Source of the DNA: JAGLOK01 sp963677605
GTDB lineage: Bacteria > Bacillota > Clostridia > Christensenellales > UMGS416
NCBI GenBank assembly: GCA_963677605.2
Contig: CAXXDX010000006.1
Span: 806,001 to 870,000, forward strand
Length of the DNA stretch: 64,000 bases
Reading direction: 5' to 3'
A model generated the notes under the pieces. It ran no database searches and was not told the DNA's origin. It worked only from the letters and a program-made list of their open reading frames with translations. Shown here in pieces: positions 44,265-52,681 of the stretch. The position numbers were made by a program, and so were the translations under genes. The first letter of the stretch is position 1. Every line of letters begins with the position of its first letter.

Positions 44265-46289
44265 TTATTCTTTTTTTACCAGTATTTTATATCCATTTCT
44301 GTCTATGTTCACAGAATCCCGAAGAATATCTTTCGATAAGTAATCTTGGAATATACAGTCCAAACTTAAGCTTGTTTCAGAACAAGAGAAATTAAATACG
44401 AAGTAAACATCTTTCCCATCCTGTTTTCTATGAACTACTTCTATCTTATCAGAGCCTTTTATTGCAGTAGGCATGATATCGGCTTTTACACAAATATCAC
44501 CAAATAATTCTTTTAAAGCGGTTGTCTCTAATCCTGTGCCAATATAATAAGCTCTGCCTTTTCCATATTTGTTTTCAGAAATAACAGCCTGTCCTGATTT
44601 ATAGTCGCTAATATATTCTCCAATTACATCTGCACCGTTTTTTACTGACAGCAGTTCACTCCAAAAGCTATCTTTAAATACTAAACTTTCTCCATTTATA
44701 TTAGCTTTTAATTCAGTGTGATTTTCATCGAAAACAGGTTCAACTTCCTCTACTGTTACTCCGAATAAATCAGTCATTCCCGCAGGGAGTGTATCAGTAT
44801 AGCCTACATTGTCTTTGTTTTTTACACTCGTAAGGAATGTTGCCACTAAACATCCGCCGTCGTTTACATACTTTTTAAGTTTATCTCTGTGCTTTTCGCT
44901 TAAAATAAAAGCAGCTGGCAAGACAATCATCTTATACTTACTATAATCGCCATCAAGGCTAATTACATCTGTATTAATTCCAAGGTCCGTTAACTGAGTA
45001 TAAATCGTGCCACAGTAATTCAAATAGTTAAACTTTGGATCATTTATAGGTTTTATTCTCAATGCCCAATGACAATCGTAATCAAACACTATAGCTGTAT
45101 CATTTACAAATTCAGCGCTTTCAATTTCTTCAAGTTCCTTAAGCTCTTGAGCTGTTTCTTTCATTTCATAGTAGCGCCTTCTGGGTACTCCATCGGTATC
45201 TACAATTGAATAGTTTAGTTGCTCCGCTCCGAACGGAAAGCTTCTATACTGAAAATGCAACATCATATCTGCGCCGTGTGCAAAGGAGTGCAATACTGCC
45301 TGTTTTAATGCCCCGGGGTTTGGCTGCAGTCTGCCAGTACCGCTAAGTTTGTGCCCACCACCTGACATAAATTCAAGAACCCAGAACGGACTTCCACCTT
45401 TCACTCCCCTTGCAAAAGCATAAGGAAATGAATCCACTCTTGCATCACGAAGCCCCGGGTAGTAATCAAAAGCATATAAGTCTAGTTCTTTTGTGCTCTC
45501 GTAATTATCTATGCTGTTTGTCGCAAGTCCTGTTGCATTTGTTGTTACAGGATAATTAGTATGCTCTTTCAAAATTCTGGTTTGAATGTTCTGGTATTCT
45601 ATCTGGCTTTCGCTAGAAAACCTCTCAAATTCAAGCTTTACTGTAGGATTTTCAAAATAAGCATTTATCTGCTGTTGTGCACCAACTTCTATAGAATTAA
45701 CAGGAGGATTAATCTGTGAAAATTTTGTATACTCCTGAGACCAGAAGATTCCGCCGCTTCTTCTGTTAAATTCATCTATTGTTTTATATTTGTTTTCAAG
45801 CCAGTTTTGAAATTTTGATGTGCACACAGGACATGTACACCTGCCTGTTCCTTCCTGAGCAGGTTCATTGTCAATCTGAAATCCTGAAACATAAGGGTTT
45901 TCACCATAGTGTCTTGCTATCTGTTCAGTGATTTTTGCAGAATAACTCCTATAATCCTCGTTGTTGTAACAATAATGCCTGCGTCCTCCAAAAGGTCTTC
46001 TTATACGGCGGTTATCCATATAAAGAATATCTGGATGCTTTTCAATCATCCATGCGGGAGGACAGGCAGTCGGTGTGCATATTATCACTTTGATACCAGC
46101 TTCACCTAATTGATTTACTGCTTTATCAAGCCATTTAAAATCATACTTTCCTTCTTCAGGCTCAAAGCGGCACCATGCAAATTCACCCATCCTTACAGTA
46201 TTTATCCCTGATTCAATGATTAACTTTATATCATGGTTATATTCATCTTCTGTTTTGTGTTCCGGATAGTATGAAACTCCGTACCGCAT
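44265..46289 (-). CDS. GH42 family beta-galactosidase 2
   Basis: GH42 enzyme of about 674 residues. Acid/base Glu142 in QIDNEPAQEG, nucleophile Glu306 in FWVLEFMSGGG, cysteines CTCPVC near 151-156, then the amidotransferase-like domain and a C-terminal beta domain. I prefer ATG 46289, which has AGAAGG 8 bp upstream, over the in-frame GTG three codons earlier that overlaps that site. No leader is seen. It is the last gene of the LacI-controlled catabolic operon. It differs from the GH42 at 32876-34897, so the cell has two non-redundant versions. Confidence 0.93.
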   Translation of the reverse strand: MRYGVSYYPEHKTEDEYNHDIKLIIESGINTVRMGEFAWCRFEPEEGKYDFKWLDKAVNQLGEAGIKVIICTPTACPPAWMIEKHPDILYMDNRRIRRPFGGRRHYCYNNEDYRSYSAKITEQIARHYGENPYVSGFQIDNEPAQEGTGRCTCPVCTSKFQNWLENKYKTIDEFNRRSGGIFWSQEYTKFSQINPPVNSIEVGAQQQINAYFENPTVKLEFERFSSESQIEYQNIQTRILKEHTNYPVTTNATGLATNSIDNYESTKELDLYAFDYYPGLRDARVDSFPYAFARGVKGGSPFWVLEFMSGGGHKLSGTGRLQPNPGALKQAVLHSFAHGADMMLHFQYRSFPFGAEQLNYSIVDTDGVPRRRYYEMKETAQELKELEEIESAEFVNDTAIVFDYDCHWALRIKPINDPKFNYLNYCGTIYTQLTDLGINTDVISLDGDYSKYKMIVLPAAFILSEKHRDKLKKYVNDGGCLVATFLTSVKNKDNVGYTDTLPAGMTDLFGVTVEEVEPVFDENHTELKANINGESLVFKDSFWSELLSVKNGADVIGEYISDYKSGQAVISENKYGKGRAYYIGTGLETTALKELFGDICVKADIMPTAIKGSDKIEVVHRKQDGKDVYFVFNFSCSETSLSLDCIFQDYLSKDILRDSVNIDRNGYKILVKKE

Positions 46290-46370
46290 ATTATACACCT
46301 TCTCTATTACGTTAGATTTTAACAGTATTTCTTTCGCCCACTACTATTATTCATTATTAAGTATAACTAC

Positions 46371-47717
46371 TTATTCTTTGCCTGTGAAATATATCTTTTG
46401 TTGCTTTCCTATTATGATATCACTATCAAGCGTAAGTTTTATTATTGTGTCAGGCTCATCCGGCAAGTTTGGAGGAAGTACTATTTTAATTCCCGATTCA
46501 TCCTGCGAATATCCGCATGGCATTCCGTCAAATGTAGTACATGATAATATATTTTGATCTATTGCAGGAAGTGAAACTTTTCCAAATTCGCTTTTATCCA
46601 ATATATGAAGATATACAATGTTATCTTTACATGTTGTTCCGTATACATTGTCCAATGGTTCAATTGGGCCTCCGCGTGTTGAGTATACACTCTCACCATA
46701 CTTTTTAAGCCATGCTCCTATTTCTCTCATACGTCCCGAAACTTCTTCAGACAGTTTTCCATTTCTGTCAGGACCAACATTGAGCAGCCAGTTTCCGTCT
46801 CTTGTTACTACATTTATCATCATTCTTATTAACCAGTCAAAGTCCATTACAGGATCATTAGGCATCCACCCCCATGAACTTCCTGTGCAAACACACATGT
46901 TCTTTTCCCATGGTACAGGAAGTATCTGGCCTGAAATTTCATGAGACCCTTCATCACAATAGAAGTTACCTTCCCACCCTGAACGTGGGTTTATAACCAT
47001 CTTAGGGTTGTACTGTCTTGCCATTTTGTTAAGCTTTACAGGCTCCCAAAACCATGCACTGGATGTATCGCTTCCTTTATGTGCAAGCCAACCGCCGTCA
47101 TACCATAATATATCTAGCTTTCCATACCTGCTGCAAAGCTCTTCGACTTGATCATAGCACTGTTTTTTAAGCTGTGCAGCGCTTTCAACCAGTTCCTTCG
47201 GTTTAAAATATCCGGGAAAACGCCAATCCATCGGAGAATAATATAGACCGGTTTTCATACCTGCTTCTCGGCATGCATCCATGTATTCTTTCACGAAATC
47301 ACGCTTTGAGGCAGTATTATAACTTGTAAATCCTTCATAACTTCCTGGGCTGTCCCACAACGCAAATCCGTCATGGTGTTTTGAGACCATAACCATATAT
47401 TTTGCGCCAAAATCCTTAGCAAGATCTACAAGCTCATGCATGTCAAAATCCTGTGGATCAAATTCATTGGCAAGGCCTTCATATTCCTCTTTTGGAAGCT
47501 GCTCATTAAAATATACCCATTCGCCTCTTCCTAATATCGAGTATAGTCCCCAATGTATAAACATTCCTATCTTGGCATCGCGCCACCATTTAAGATCCTC
47601 TTCAGACAGATTCAACTCTTCACACTTTACGCCGCCGAGGCTTTTTAAGTTTATTGTGCTTTTAAGCATGGAGCGAAGTTCCGCTCCTGTCATTTCTCTT
47701 GGGTTTTCTTTTTTCAT
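46371..47717 (-). CDS. GH29 family alpha-L-fucosidase 2
   Basis: 448-residue GH29 enzyme. AKIGMFIHWGLYSILGRGEWV (about 48-68), VSKHHDGFALWDS (about 111-123) and the canonical nucleophile motif LDILWYDGGW with Asp207 are clear. After the barrel comes a short C-terminal beta domain (about 355-448). No leader is seen. It is 25 bp behind the unclassified GH-like gene and 81 bp ahead of GH42 2. With that GH42 it would release fucose and galactose inside the cell, the presumed feed for the reductase, kinase and aldolase encoded upstream. Confidence 0.94.
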   Translation of the reverse strand: MKKENPREMTGAELRSMLKSTINLKSLGGVKCEELNLSEEDLKWWRDAKIGMFIHWGLYSILGRGEWVYFNEQLPKEEYEGLANEFDPQDFDMHELVDLAKDFGAKYMVMVSKHHDGFALWDSPGSYEGFTSYNTASKRDFVKEYMDACREAGMKTGLYYSPMDWRFPGYFKPKELVESAAQLKKQCYDQVEELCSRYGKLDILWYDGGWLAHKGSDTSSAWFWEPVKLNKMARQYNPKMVINPRSGWEGNFYCDEGSHEISGQILPVPWEKNMCVCTGSSWGWMPNDPVMDFDWLIRMMINVVTRDGNWLLNVGPDRNGKLSEEVSGRMREIGAWLKKYGESVYSTRGGPIEPLDNVYGTTCKDNIVYLHILDKSEFGKVSLPAIDQNILSCTTFDGMPCGYSQDESGIKIVLPPNLPDEPDTIIKLTLDSDIIIGKQQKIYFTGKE

Positions 47718-47742
47718 GTTTTTCTCCTAATACCTATATCCC

Positions 47743-50454
47743 CTATTGTTTTTCATACATCCAATCAAGTGTATCCAAAGCTTCTCCTGCAAGATCAGCA
47801 TTTCTTGGCTTAAGTTCCTCTGACTCTGAAACAACACCTGCTATCATAAATCCGCCAGTACCAAAATATAGTTCATGTGTTCCTTTTTCATAAGTAAACG
47901 CATGAATGTTTATCGGCGGACAGCCTTGAGCTTTAACAGCATTTGCATATACAACAGCAAGTCCTCCTCTGTCGTCAGCATGGGTGTTTGTCTCAAGTTC
48001 AGGAACTTTAAGCCACTCAACTCCTCCGTTGCCCATATATCCGATAAGAATTTTGCTGTCTTCTAGGAGCTTAAGCTTCACTTTCACTCCGCCTTCAATA
48101 GCTTTACCCAAACCAAAACGCACACCTCGAAGTCCATCTATCTCGCCTGCAACACTTTGTATTATCCAGTCACAGTCGGTAAATATCTGAGTACCTTTTA
48201 CCACATCATATTCTTCAGCATCGTCACTTAGAAGTTCAAAATCTATTCCTGTAAGTTTTGGAATATCTTTTTCTTCATCCTCATCTCCCGGAAGTATGCC
48301 ATTTTTAAGATTTCCTAAATTCACTTTGAAGTTCGCAAGTTCTTCTTCATATTCAGGCAAGCACTGTGTCCAATGGCCGTATGCATCTCCATCCGGGAAT
48401 GGAATCTTACGCTGACGAGTTTGCATGCTGTTTGCATAAAGATAAGTTTTTTCTGTAAGCGCAGCTAGTTTACGGTATTCTTCCAAGCTTGCCTGCATAT
48501 ATTCTTCTGCTTCTTCAAGAAGTGAGAAATCTCCCATGCATCTTTCGTCCATAGTGTATTTATATGTTAGAATCTTCGCAGCACCTTTAATCTTTGCACA
48601 GTATGACTTGGTTAAAAGCCTCATTGCTTCAATATCGGTACCGATTCTTAAAATCTCAGCATTAGGATTATCAATTTCTTTTAATGCTATTTTGTATTTT
48701 TCTGAAGCTCTTTCAGCAAAGTATGTGATTTCTTCTATCATATCCATAGGAGTTTCACCGATATGCTCTTTGCCTTCTAGCTCGTTTTTAACATACTCAT
48801 CAAGACGCTCGCCAGCCTCTGCAACCGACAGCCACAGCTCTTTGTTAGGACGATAGCGCAATGAGTTGGTAAACTGACTCATAAGCATGCCGAGGCTCAT
48901 CGTCTGCCTATTGCCTTCGGTAATTCCTATTCGCCCTAAAAGCTTTGGTGCGACTTGTCCCATGCTCTCCATAGCGTCAAGCAATATGCTAGCCGCAGAA
49001 AACGAAACGTTTTGTTTTTTAGCCAAATTTTTTGCCCAGTAGGTTTTCTCAAGATGTTCGTCCCTATTTGGATTCCATACGTATCTAAACCATGCTCCAT
49101 ACCACATCCAGTCACGCTCAATCTGAATTAGCCTGTTTTCTTCCTTGTCAGGCGAATATGGCCAGTCCCAGAAAAACAACGGATAAAGATGCAATCCGTT
49201 TGCTCCGAGCCTGTTTTGTCCCGCCTGTACTGATTTTTGTATAAATCCCGGTGCATTAAAGCGGAAAGGTTCAAGGTTTGCCATTATATGCACATTAATG
49301 ATGTGTCTTGGTGCAAGGCCGTTAAGCGATCTGTGTCTTTCCTGCCACCCTCCACGCGGGAAGTATGTCGTAAGGCTTTCACCGTTGTACTTCCACATCG
49401 TATACAGATTGCTGTAAATGGGCATTGCCTCCTGCATTGCAGCATAAGGGTCGCAATCATGTCCGCGCAAAATAATAGGCGGTTCTTCTTTAAGGTTCGC
49501 TTGCTTGATTCCTTCTTTTACAGCAGGAATAATGGTTTTCACAAACCAGTCTGTTTTATTTTGAGTTCCCCTCAAGGCTTCTCCCAGACATACTTTAAGC
49601 CCAATTCTTGGGTAAGATTTAATAAACTCCGCAATAGTTTTTTCAGTATAATCTTTAACCAGAGGATTGATGCTTGACTGAAGCAAATCCAACCCATGAT
49701 GCTGTGCAAAAGGAAGGGGTATGTGTATGTTGTAAAAACTGAGTACAACCCATATTCCTCGTCTGTCGCATTCATTTGTAAGCCATCCGAAAATCTCTTT
49801 GTTCATCTGGAACACTTCTTCAGACACTTCAAGCGCTTCAGGATATTCCGCTACTTTTACAAGGGATGAAAAAGGATGTCCGCTCCATATATATAATATA
49901 TTGCAGCGAGTTTCAAGCAACATATCAAGAAATTTCTCCCACAATGGTTTGTCATAAAACCAAGGAAATCTTTCAGGAGTAATAGGATATTCATATGTTT
50001 TTCTTGGCGGCTCGATTTTTGTTTTCTGCAAACCGATTGCAGGACCGCGAAGTTTAAATTCCGGTTCATCAAATACTGTCAAAGCTTTTGGTATGGCGTT
50101 TTCTTCTGTGATTCTCTCAGCGAGTTCAAGGCAGCCGTATAACGCACCTATATCGTCTCCAGCTGATATAACTGTTAAATCAGCAGCACAGCTTTTTATA
50201 TAAAATCCTTCTTCGCTGGGAACTTTGCTATGATATAGTACTATTTCTTTTTCTTCAAGCCAGCCAATAAATTCATCATCTCTTGTTCCGACGTAGATTT
50301 TCTCACCTTCAAGGTTACGATATTGAGCAAAATTATTGCCTATTTCCGTTCTTTCAACTATATATCCGGCATTCTCAAGCGCTTTGCTGATATATTCAAG
50401 CCCGAGTGCTATTCTTTTGTTATCTTTCCCAGTTACTAATACTGCCCTTTTCAA
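47743..50454 (-). CDS. large GH-like protein with zincin-fold N-terminal domain, unclassified
   Basis: About 903 residues. An N-terminal domain (about 1-120; GIEYIS-like helix, IYVGTRDDEF, YIKSCAADLTVISAGDDIGALYGCLELAERI) resembles the domain that precedes the barrel in GH20 and GH67 enzymes. A TIM barrel follows (about 135-480; EFKLRGPAIG, CNILYIWSGHPFSS, KVCLGEALRGT, HIINVHIMANLEPFRFN), then helices and a C-terminal beta domain. I cannot place it in a numbered family. I choose TTG 50454, with AAGGAG 6 bp upstream, over ATG 50472, which would overlap the URO-D-like gene. Probably a cytoplasmic glycosidase for an acidic or unusual sugar; low certainty. Confidence 0.65.
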   Translation of the reverse strand: MKRAVLVTGKDNKRIALGLEYISKALENAGYIVERTEIGNNFAQYRNLEGEKIYVGTRDDEFIGWLEEKEIVLYHSKVPSEEGFYIKSCAADLTVISAGDDIGALYGCLELAERITEENAIPKALTVFDEPEFKLRGPAIGLQKTKIEPPRKTYEYPITPERFPWFYDKPLWEKFLDMLLETRCNILYIWSGHPFSSLVKVAEYPEALEVSEEVFQMNKEIFGWLTNECDRRGIWVVLSFYNIHIPLPFAQHHGLDLLQSSINPLVKDYTEKTIAEFIKSYPRIGLKVCLGEALRGTQNKTDWFVKTIIPAVKEGIKQANLKEEPPIILRGHDCDPYAAMQEAMPIYSNLYTMWKYNGESLTTYFPRGGWQERHRSLNGLAPRHIINVHIMANLEPFRFNAPGFIQKSVQAGQNRLGANGLHLYPLFFWDWPYSPDKEENRLIQIERDWMWYGAWFRYVWNPNRDEHLEKTYWAKNLAKKQNVSFSAASILLDAMESMGQVAPKLLGRIGITEGNRQTMSLGMLMSQFTNSLRYRPNKELWLSVAEAGERLDEYVKNELEGKEHIGETPMDMIEEITYFAERASEKYKIALKEIDNPNAEILRIGTDIEAMRLLTKSYCAKIKGAAKILTYKYTMDERCMGDFSLLEEAEEYMQASLEEYRKLAALTEKTYLYANSMQTRQRKIPFPDGDAYGHWTQCLPEYEEELANFKVNLGNLKNGILPGDEDEEKDIPKLTGIDFELLSDDAEEYDVVKGTQIFTDCDWIIQSVAGEIDGLRGVRFGLGKAIEGGVKVKLKLLEDSKILIGYMGNGGVEWLKVPELETNTHADDRGGLAVVYANAVKAQGCPPINIHAFTYEKGTHELYFGTGGFMIAGVVSESEELKPRNADLAGEALDTLDWMYEKQ
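49002..49015. promoter_or_regulatory. operator-like palindrome inside the GH-like gene
   Basis: ACGAAACGTTTTGT differs at one base from the perfect operator at 57163-57176. It encodes part of KKQNVSFS, so it may be chance, or an internal pause or repression site. Confidence 0.3.
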
Positions 50455-50464
50455 AACAATCTCC

Positions 50465-51598
50465 TTAAACAATTATCTTAGGTTTTATTATTCCTTCAAT
50501 GTCACACCAATTTTTGTTTGCATGTTCCATAAGCTTCTCTGCCTGTTCCATAGGCATTGGCGAGAAATATAAAAACAATGCATTGGTTCCATATCTATGA
50601 ACAAGCTTGTCAAGCCTTTCGAGCCATGTTTCAAACTCACCACTGTAGACTTTTACCCAAAGTCCTTTTCCTGCTTCTACGGCTTTGTCATATATGCCAT
50701 ACCATTCTTCCATAGTGCCGTCAGGACCATAGTCGCCGCTTGTCCATTGAAGAGCGTCAATTTTATCTATTTCCATAATAGCATCAGCATGCTTAATTGC
50801 ATCTGGGCCATCAAGATGATAAAGCACATGGTCAAGGTTTTGTGATTGTTTATCCAAAGATCCTTGAACGAATTCACGATACTGATTAGGCGACATCATA
50901 GCCGAAAAATCGCACTGCAGCTTTGCTGTTCTGCCAGGTCCCCATATCTGGAACACTGTATAGCAGGAGCCACCGTCCTTATCTTTTACGATGTCATAGA
51001 ATCTGTCATAATAGTCATAATAAATATCATCAAGCTCATTAAGCCTTTTTTTCATTTCATCCGGGTAATCAAGCAGATCAAATATAGTTTCCTGAACACC
51101 GCGCATTGAACCCAGAGTATCAAGGTTTTCGATGATATCAGGTATACCGATTAAAAAATCATCTCCGGTTAACGCCTTAACATCCTCAAACAGCTTTATA
51201 TGCTTTTTAAACCATTTATTATCCGGATCAAACTCAAGCTTTTTATAATCTGCCCAATTATCAACAAAGTGCTGGAACCAAACTGTATTATTGTCAAAAA
51301 CAATGTCACAGCCTAAATATGCAGCCATTGAACCAGGCCCGAAATCAATCGAAAGATTAGGAAAGCTTTCAGCCATGTATTCATGTGTGTTGGCATAATA
51401 ACGGAATCTGTCAACTATTCTTTTTGCATCAAAGTATTTATCTTCCATGCTTTTTGATTTAAGCACAGCCTCAAGCTCTAAGTCTCTGGCTTCTTCTTTG
51501 TTTGCTACAATGCACATAAGCGGAGCGCCGCTGTTTTGCCGTTTCCAATAGCTTGCCCACTTTGCCTTTGTTCCTTCCCAGTTGCTTTTATTAATCAT
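50465..51598 (-). CDS. URO-D-like protein (uroporphyrinogen decarboxylase superfamily)
   Basis: 377-residue TIM barrel of the URO-D/MtaA/MetE-like superfamily. FGPGSMAAYLGCDIVFD, GIPDIIENLDTLGSMRG, IWGPGRTAKLQCDFSAMMSP, VLYHLDGPDAIKHAD and LQWTSGDYGPDG match proteins often annotated 'uroporphyrinogen decarboxylase family' in sugar operons. It is not a haem enzyme by context. Relatives include corrinoid methyltransferases (MtaA), so a role in handling O-methylated sugars is conceivable but unproven; no corrinoid protein gene is seen here. It ends 10 bp before the GH-like gene and starts 35 bp after the dehydrogenase. Confidence 0.8.
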   Translation of the reverse strand: MINKSNWEGTKAKWASYWKRQNSGAPLMCIVANKEEARDLELEAVLKSKSMEDKYFDAKRIVDRFRYYANTHEYMAESFPNLSIDFGPGSMAAYLGCDIVFDNNTVWFQHFVDNWADYKKLEFDPDNKWFKKHIKLFEDVKALTGDDFLIGIPDIIENLDTLGSMRGVQETIFDLLDYPDEMKKRLNELDDIYYDYYDRFYDIVKDKDGGSCYTVFQIWGPGRTAKLQCDFSAMMSPNQYREFVQGSLDKQSQNLDHVLYHLDGPDAIKHADAIMEIDKIDALQWTSGDYGPDGTMEEWYGIYDKAVEAGKGLWVKVYSGEFETWLERLDKLVHRYGTNALFLYFSPMPMEQAEKLMEHANKNWCDIEGIIKPKIIV

Positions 51599-51633
51599 AA
51601 TATCCTCCTGTTTTAAGAAAGCTCGTGTATCAT

Positions 51634-52680
51634 CTATTCGTTAATTAAAAGTATCTTGCCTTTTACCATTCCCGGTGTCTCATACATGGAAAATGCTTCC
51701 GCTATTTGGCTTAAAGGCAGCTTTTTAAATATCATTTCATCATCAAATTTCAATCTTCCGTCAGCAAAACACTGCGAAGTCATCTCCCATTCCACTCCCG
51801 GATAAGGTGCGCTGTATGACATCCATGAACCTGTTAAAGTAAACTCTTTTCTGTTCATCTTTTCAAATAACTTGTAATCAAACTTCAAGTCTTTATGAGC
51901 CGTTCCTATAAAACAAACACCAGCTTTGTTTGCTGCAAGCTCAAATGCCATGCTCATTGTGACGTTAAGTCCAGCTGTTTCAAATACATAACCGAACCCG
52001 CGTCCGTCAGTCATCTCCATCGCCTTTTCCATAAAACCTTCTTCTGCGGTGTTAACAACTACATCCGCTCCCAGTTTTTTCATTAGGCTGAGCCTGTCAT
52101 CATCTATGTCAAACACGAACACACGCTTTGCTCCTAAAATACGTGCCCATTGAGCTGTAAACATACCTATAGTTCCGCCACCGAGAACAGCTACATCTTC
52201 GCCGCCTTTATAATTTGCACACAATAATCCGTGAAGACCAACAGTTGAAGGTTCAAACAATGCTCCCTGTTCAAACGGAATTGAATCATCAAACTTTACA
52301 GTATTCATTTCAGGAACCACGACATACTCTGCAAATGCTCCCTGCTGTCTTGATCCAATAAACGAATAGTTTTTGCATTGAGAAAAGTTTCCGTTAGCAC
52401 AGTCAGCGCACTTGTGACACGGCAGAAGCGGTGCAACTGCTGCTCTGTCGCCTACTTTAACTTTAAAAACTCCCTCACCAACAGCTTCAATTATTCCTGA
52501 GAACTCATGTCCTAAAACTACAGGATAGAAATGCGCTCCGTCACCTAAAACTCGCGGAAGGTCTGAGCCACATATACCAGAAGCCTTAACCTTGATTAAT
52601 ACTTCTCCGCTTTTAAGCTCCGGCATTGGATAATCTTCATATCTTATATCATTTTTCGCGTGTAAAACTCCTGCTTTCAT
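51634..52680 (-). CDS. GatD-like zinc-dependent polyol dehydrogenase
   Basis: 348-residue medium-chain dehydrogenase. Catalytic zinc ligands Cys37 (GICGSD), His58 and Glu59 (GHEF); structural zinc cysteines 88, 91, 94 and 102; Rossmann motif VLGGGTIG with FDIDDD after it, which favours NAD. GSDLPRVLGDGAHFYPVVLGHEFSG, NYSFIGSRQQGAFAEYVVV and GSWMSYSAPYPGVEWE are strikingly like E. coli galactitol-1-phosphate 5-dehydrogenase (GatD). It should oxidise a polyol or polyol phosphate with galacto-like configuration to a ketose. No PTS for galactitol is present, so the substrate probably comes from the reductase in the same operon (inference). Confidence 0.88.
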   Translation of the reverse strand: MKAGVLHAKNDIRYEDYPMPELKSGEVLIKVKASGICGSDLPRVLGDGAHFYPVVLGHEFSGIIEAVGEGVFKVKVGDRAAVAPLLPCHKCADCANGNFSQCKNYSFIGSRQQGAFAEYVVVPEMNTVKFDDSIPFEQGALFEPSTVGLHGLLCANYKGGEDVAVLGGGTIGMFTAQWARILGAKRVFVFDIDDDRLSLMKKLGADVVVNTAEEGFMEKAMEMTDGRGFGYVFETAGLNVTMSMAFELAANKAGVCFIGTAHKDLKFDYKLFEKMNRKEFTLTGSWMSYSAPYPGVEWEMTSQCFADGRLKFDDEMIFKKLPLSQIAEAFSMYETPGMVKGKILLINE

Positions 52681-52681
52681 A

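Noticed and set aside
50455..50472. Apparent 8 bp overlap of the GH-like gene with the URO-D-like gene
   Set aside because: The first ATG reads through the ribosome site itself (AAGGAG). The TTG at 50454 has proper spacing and removes the overlap.
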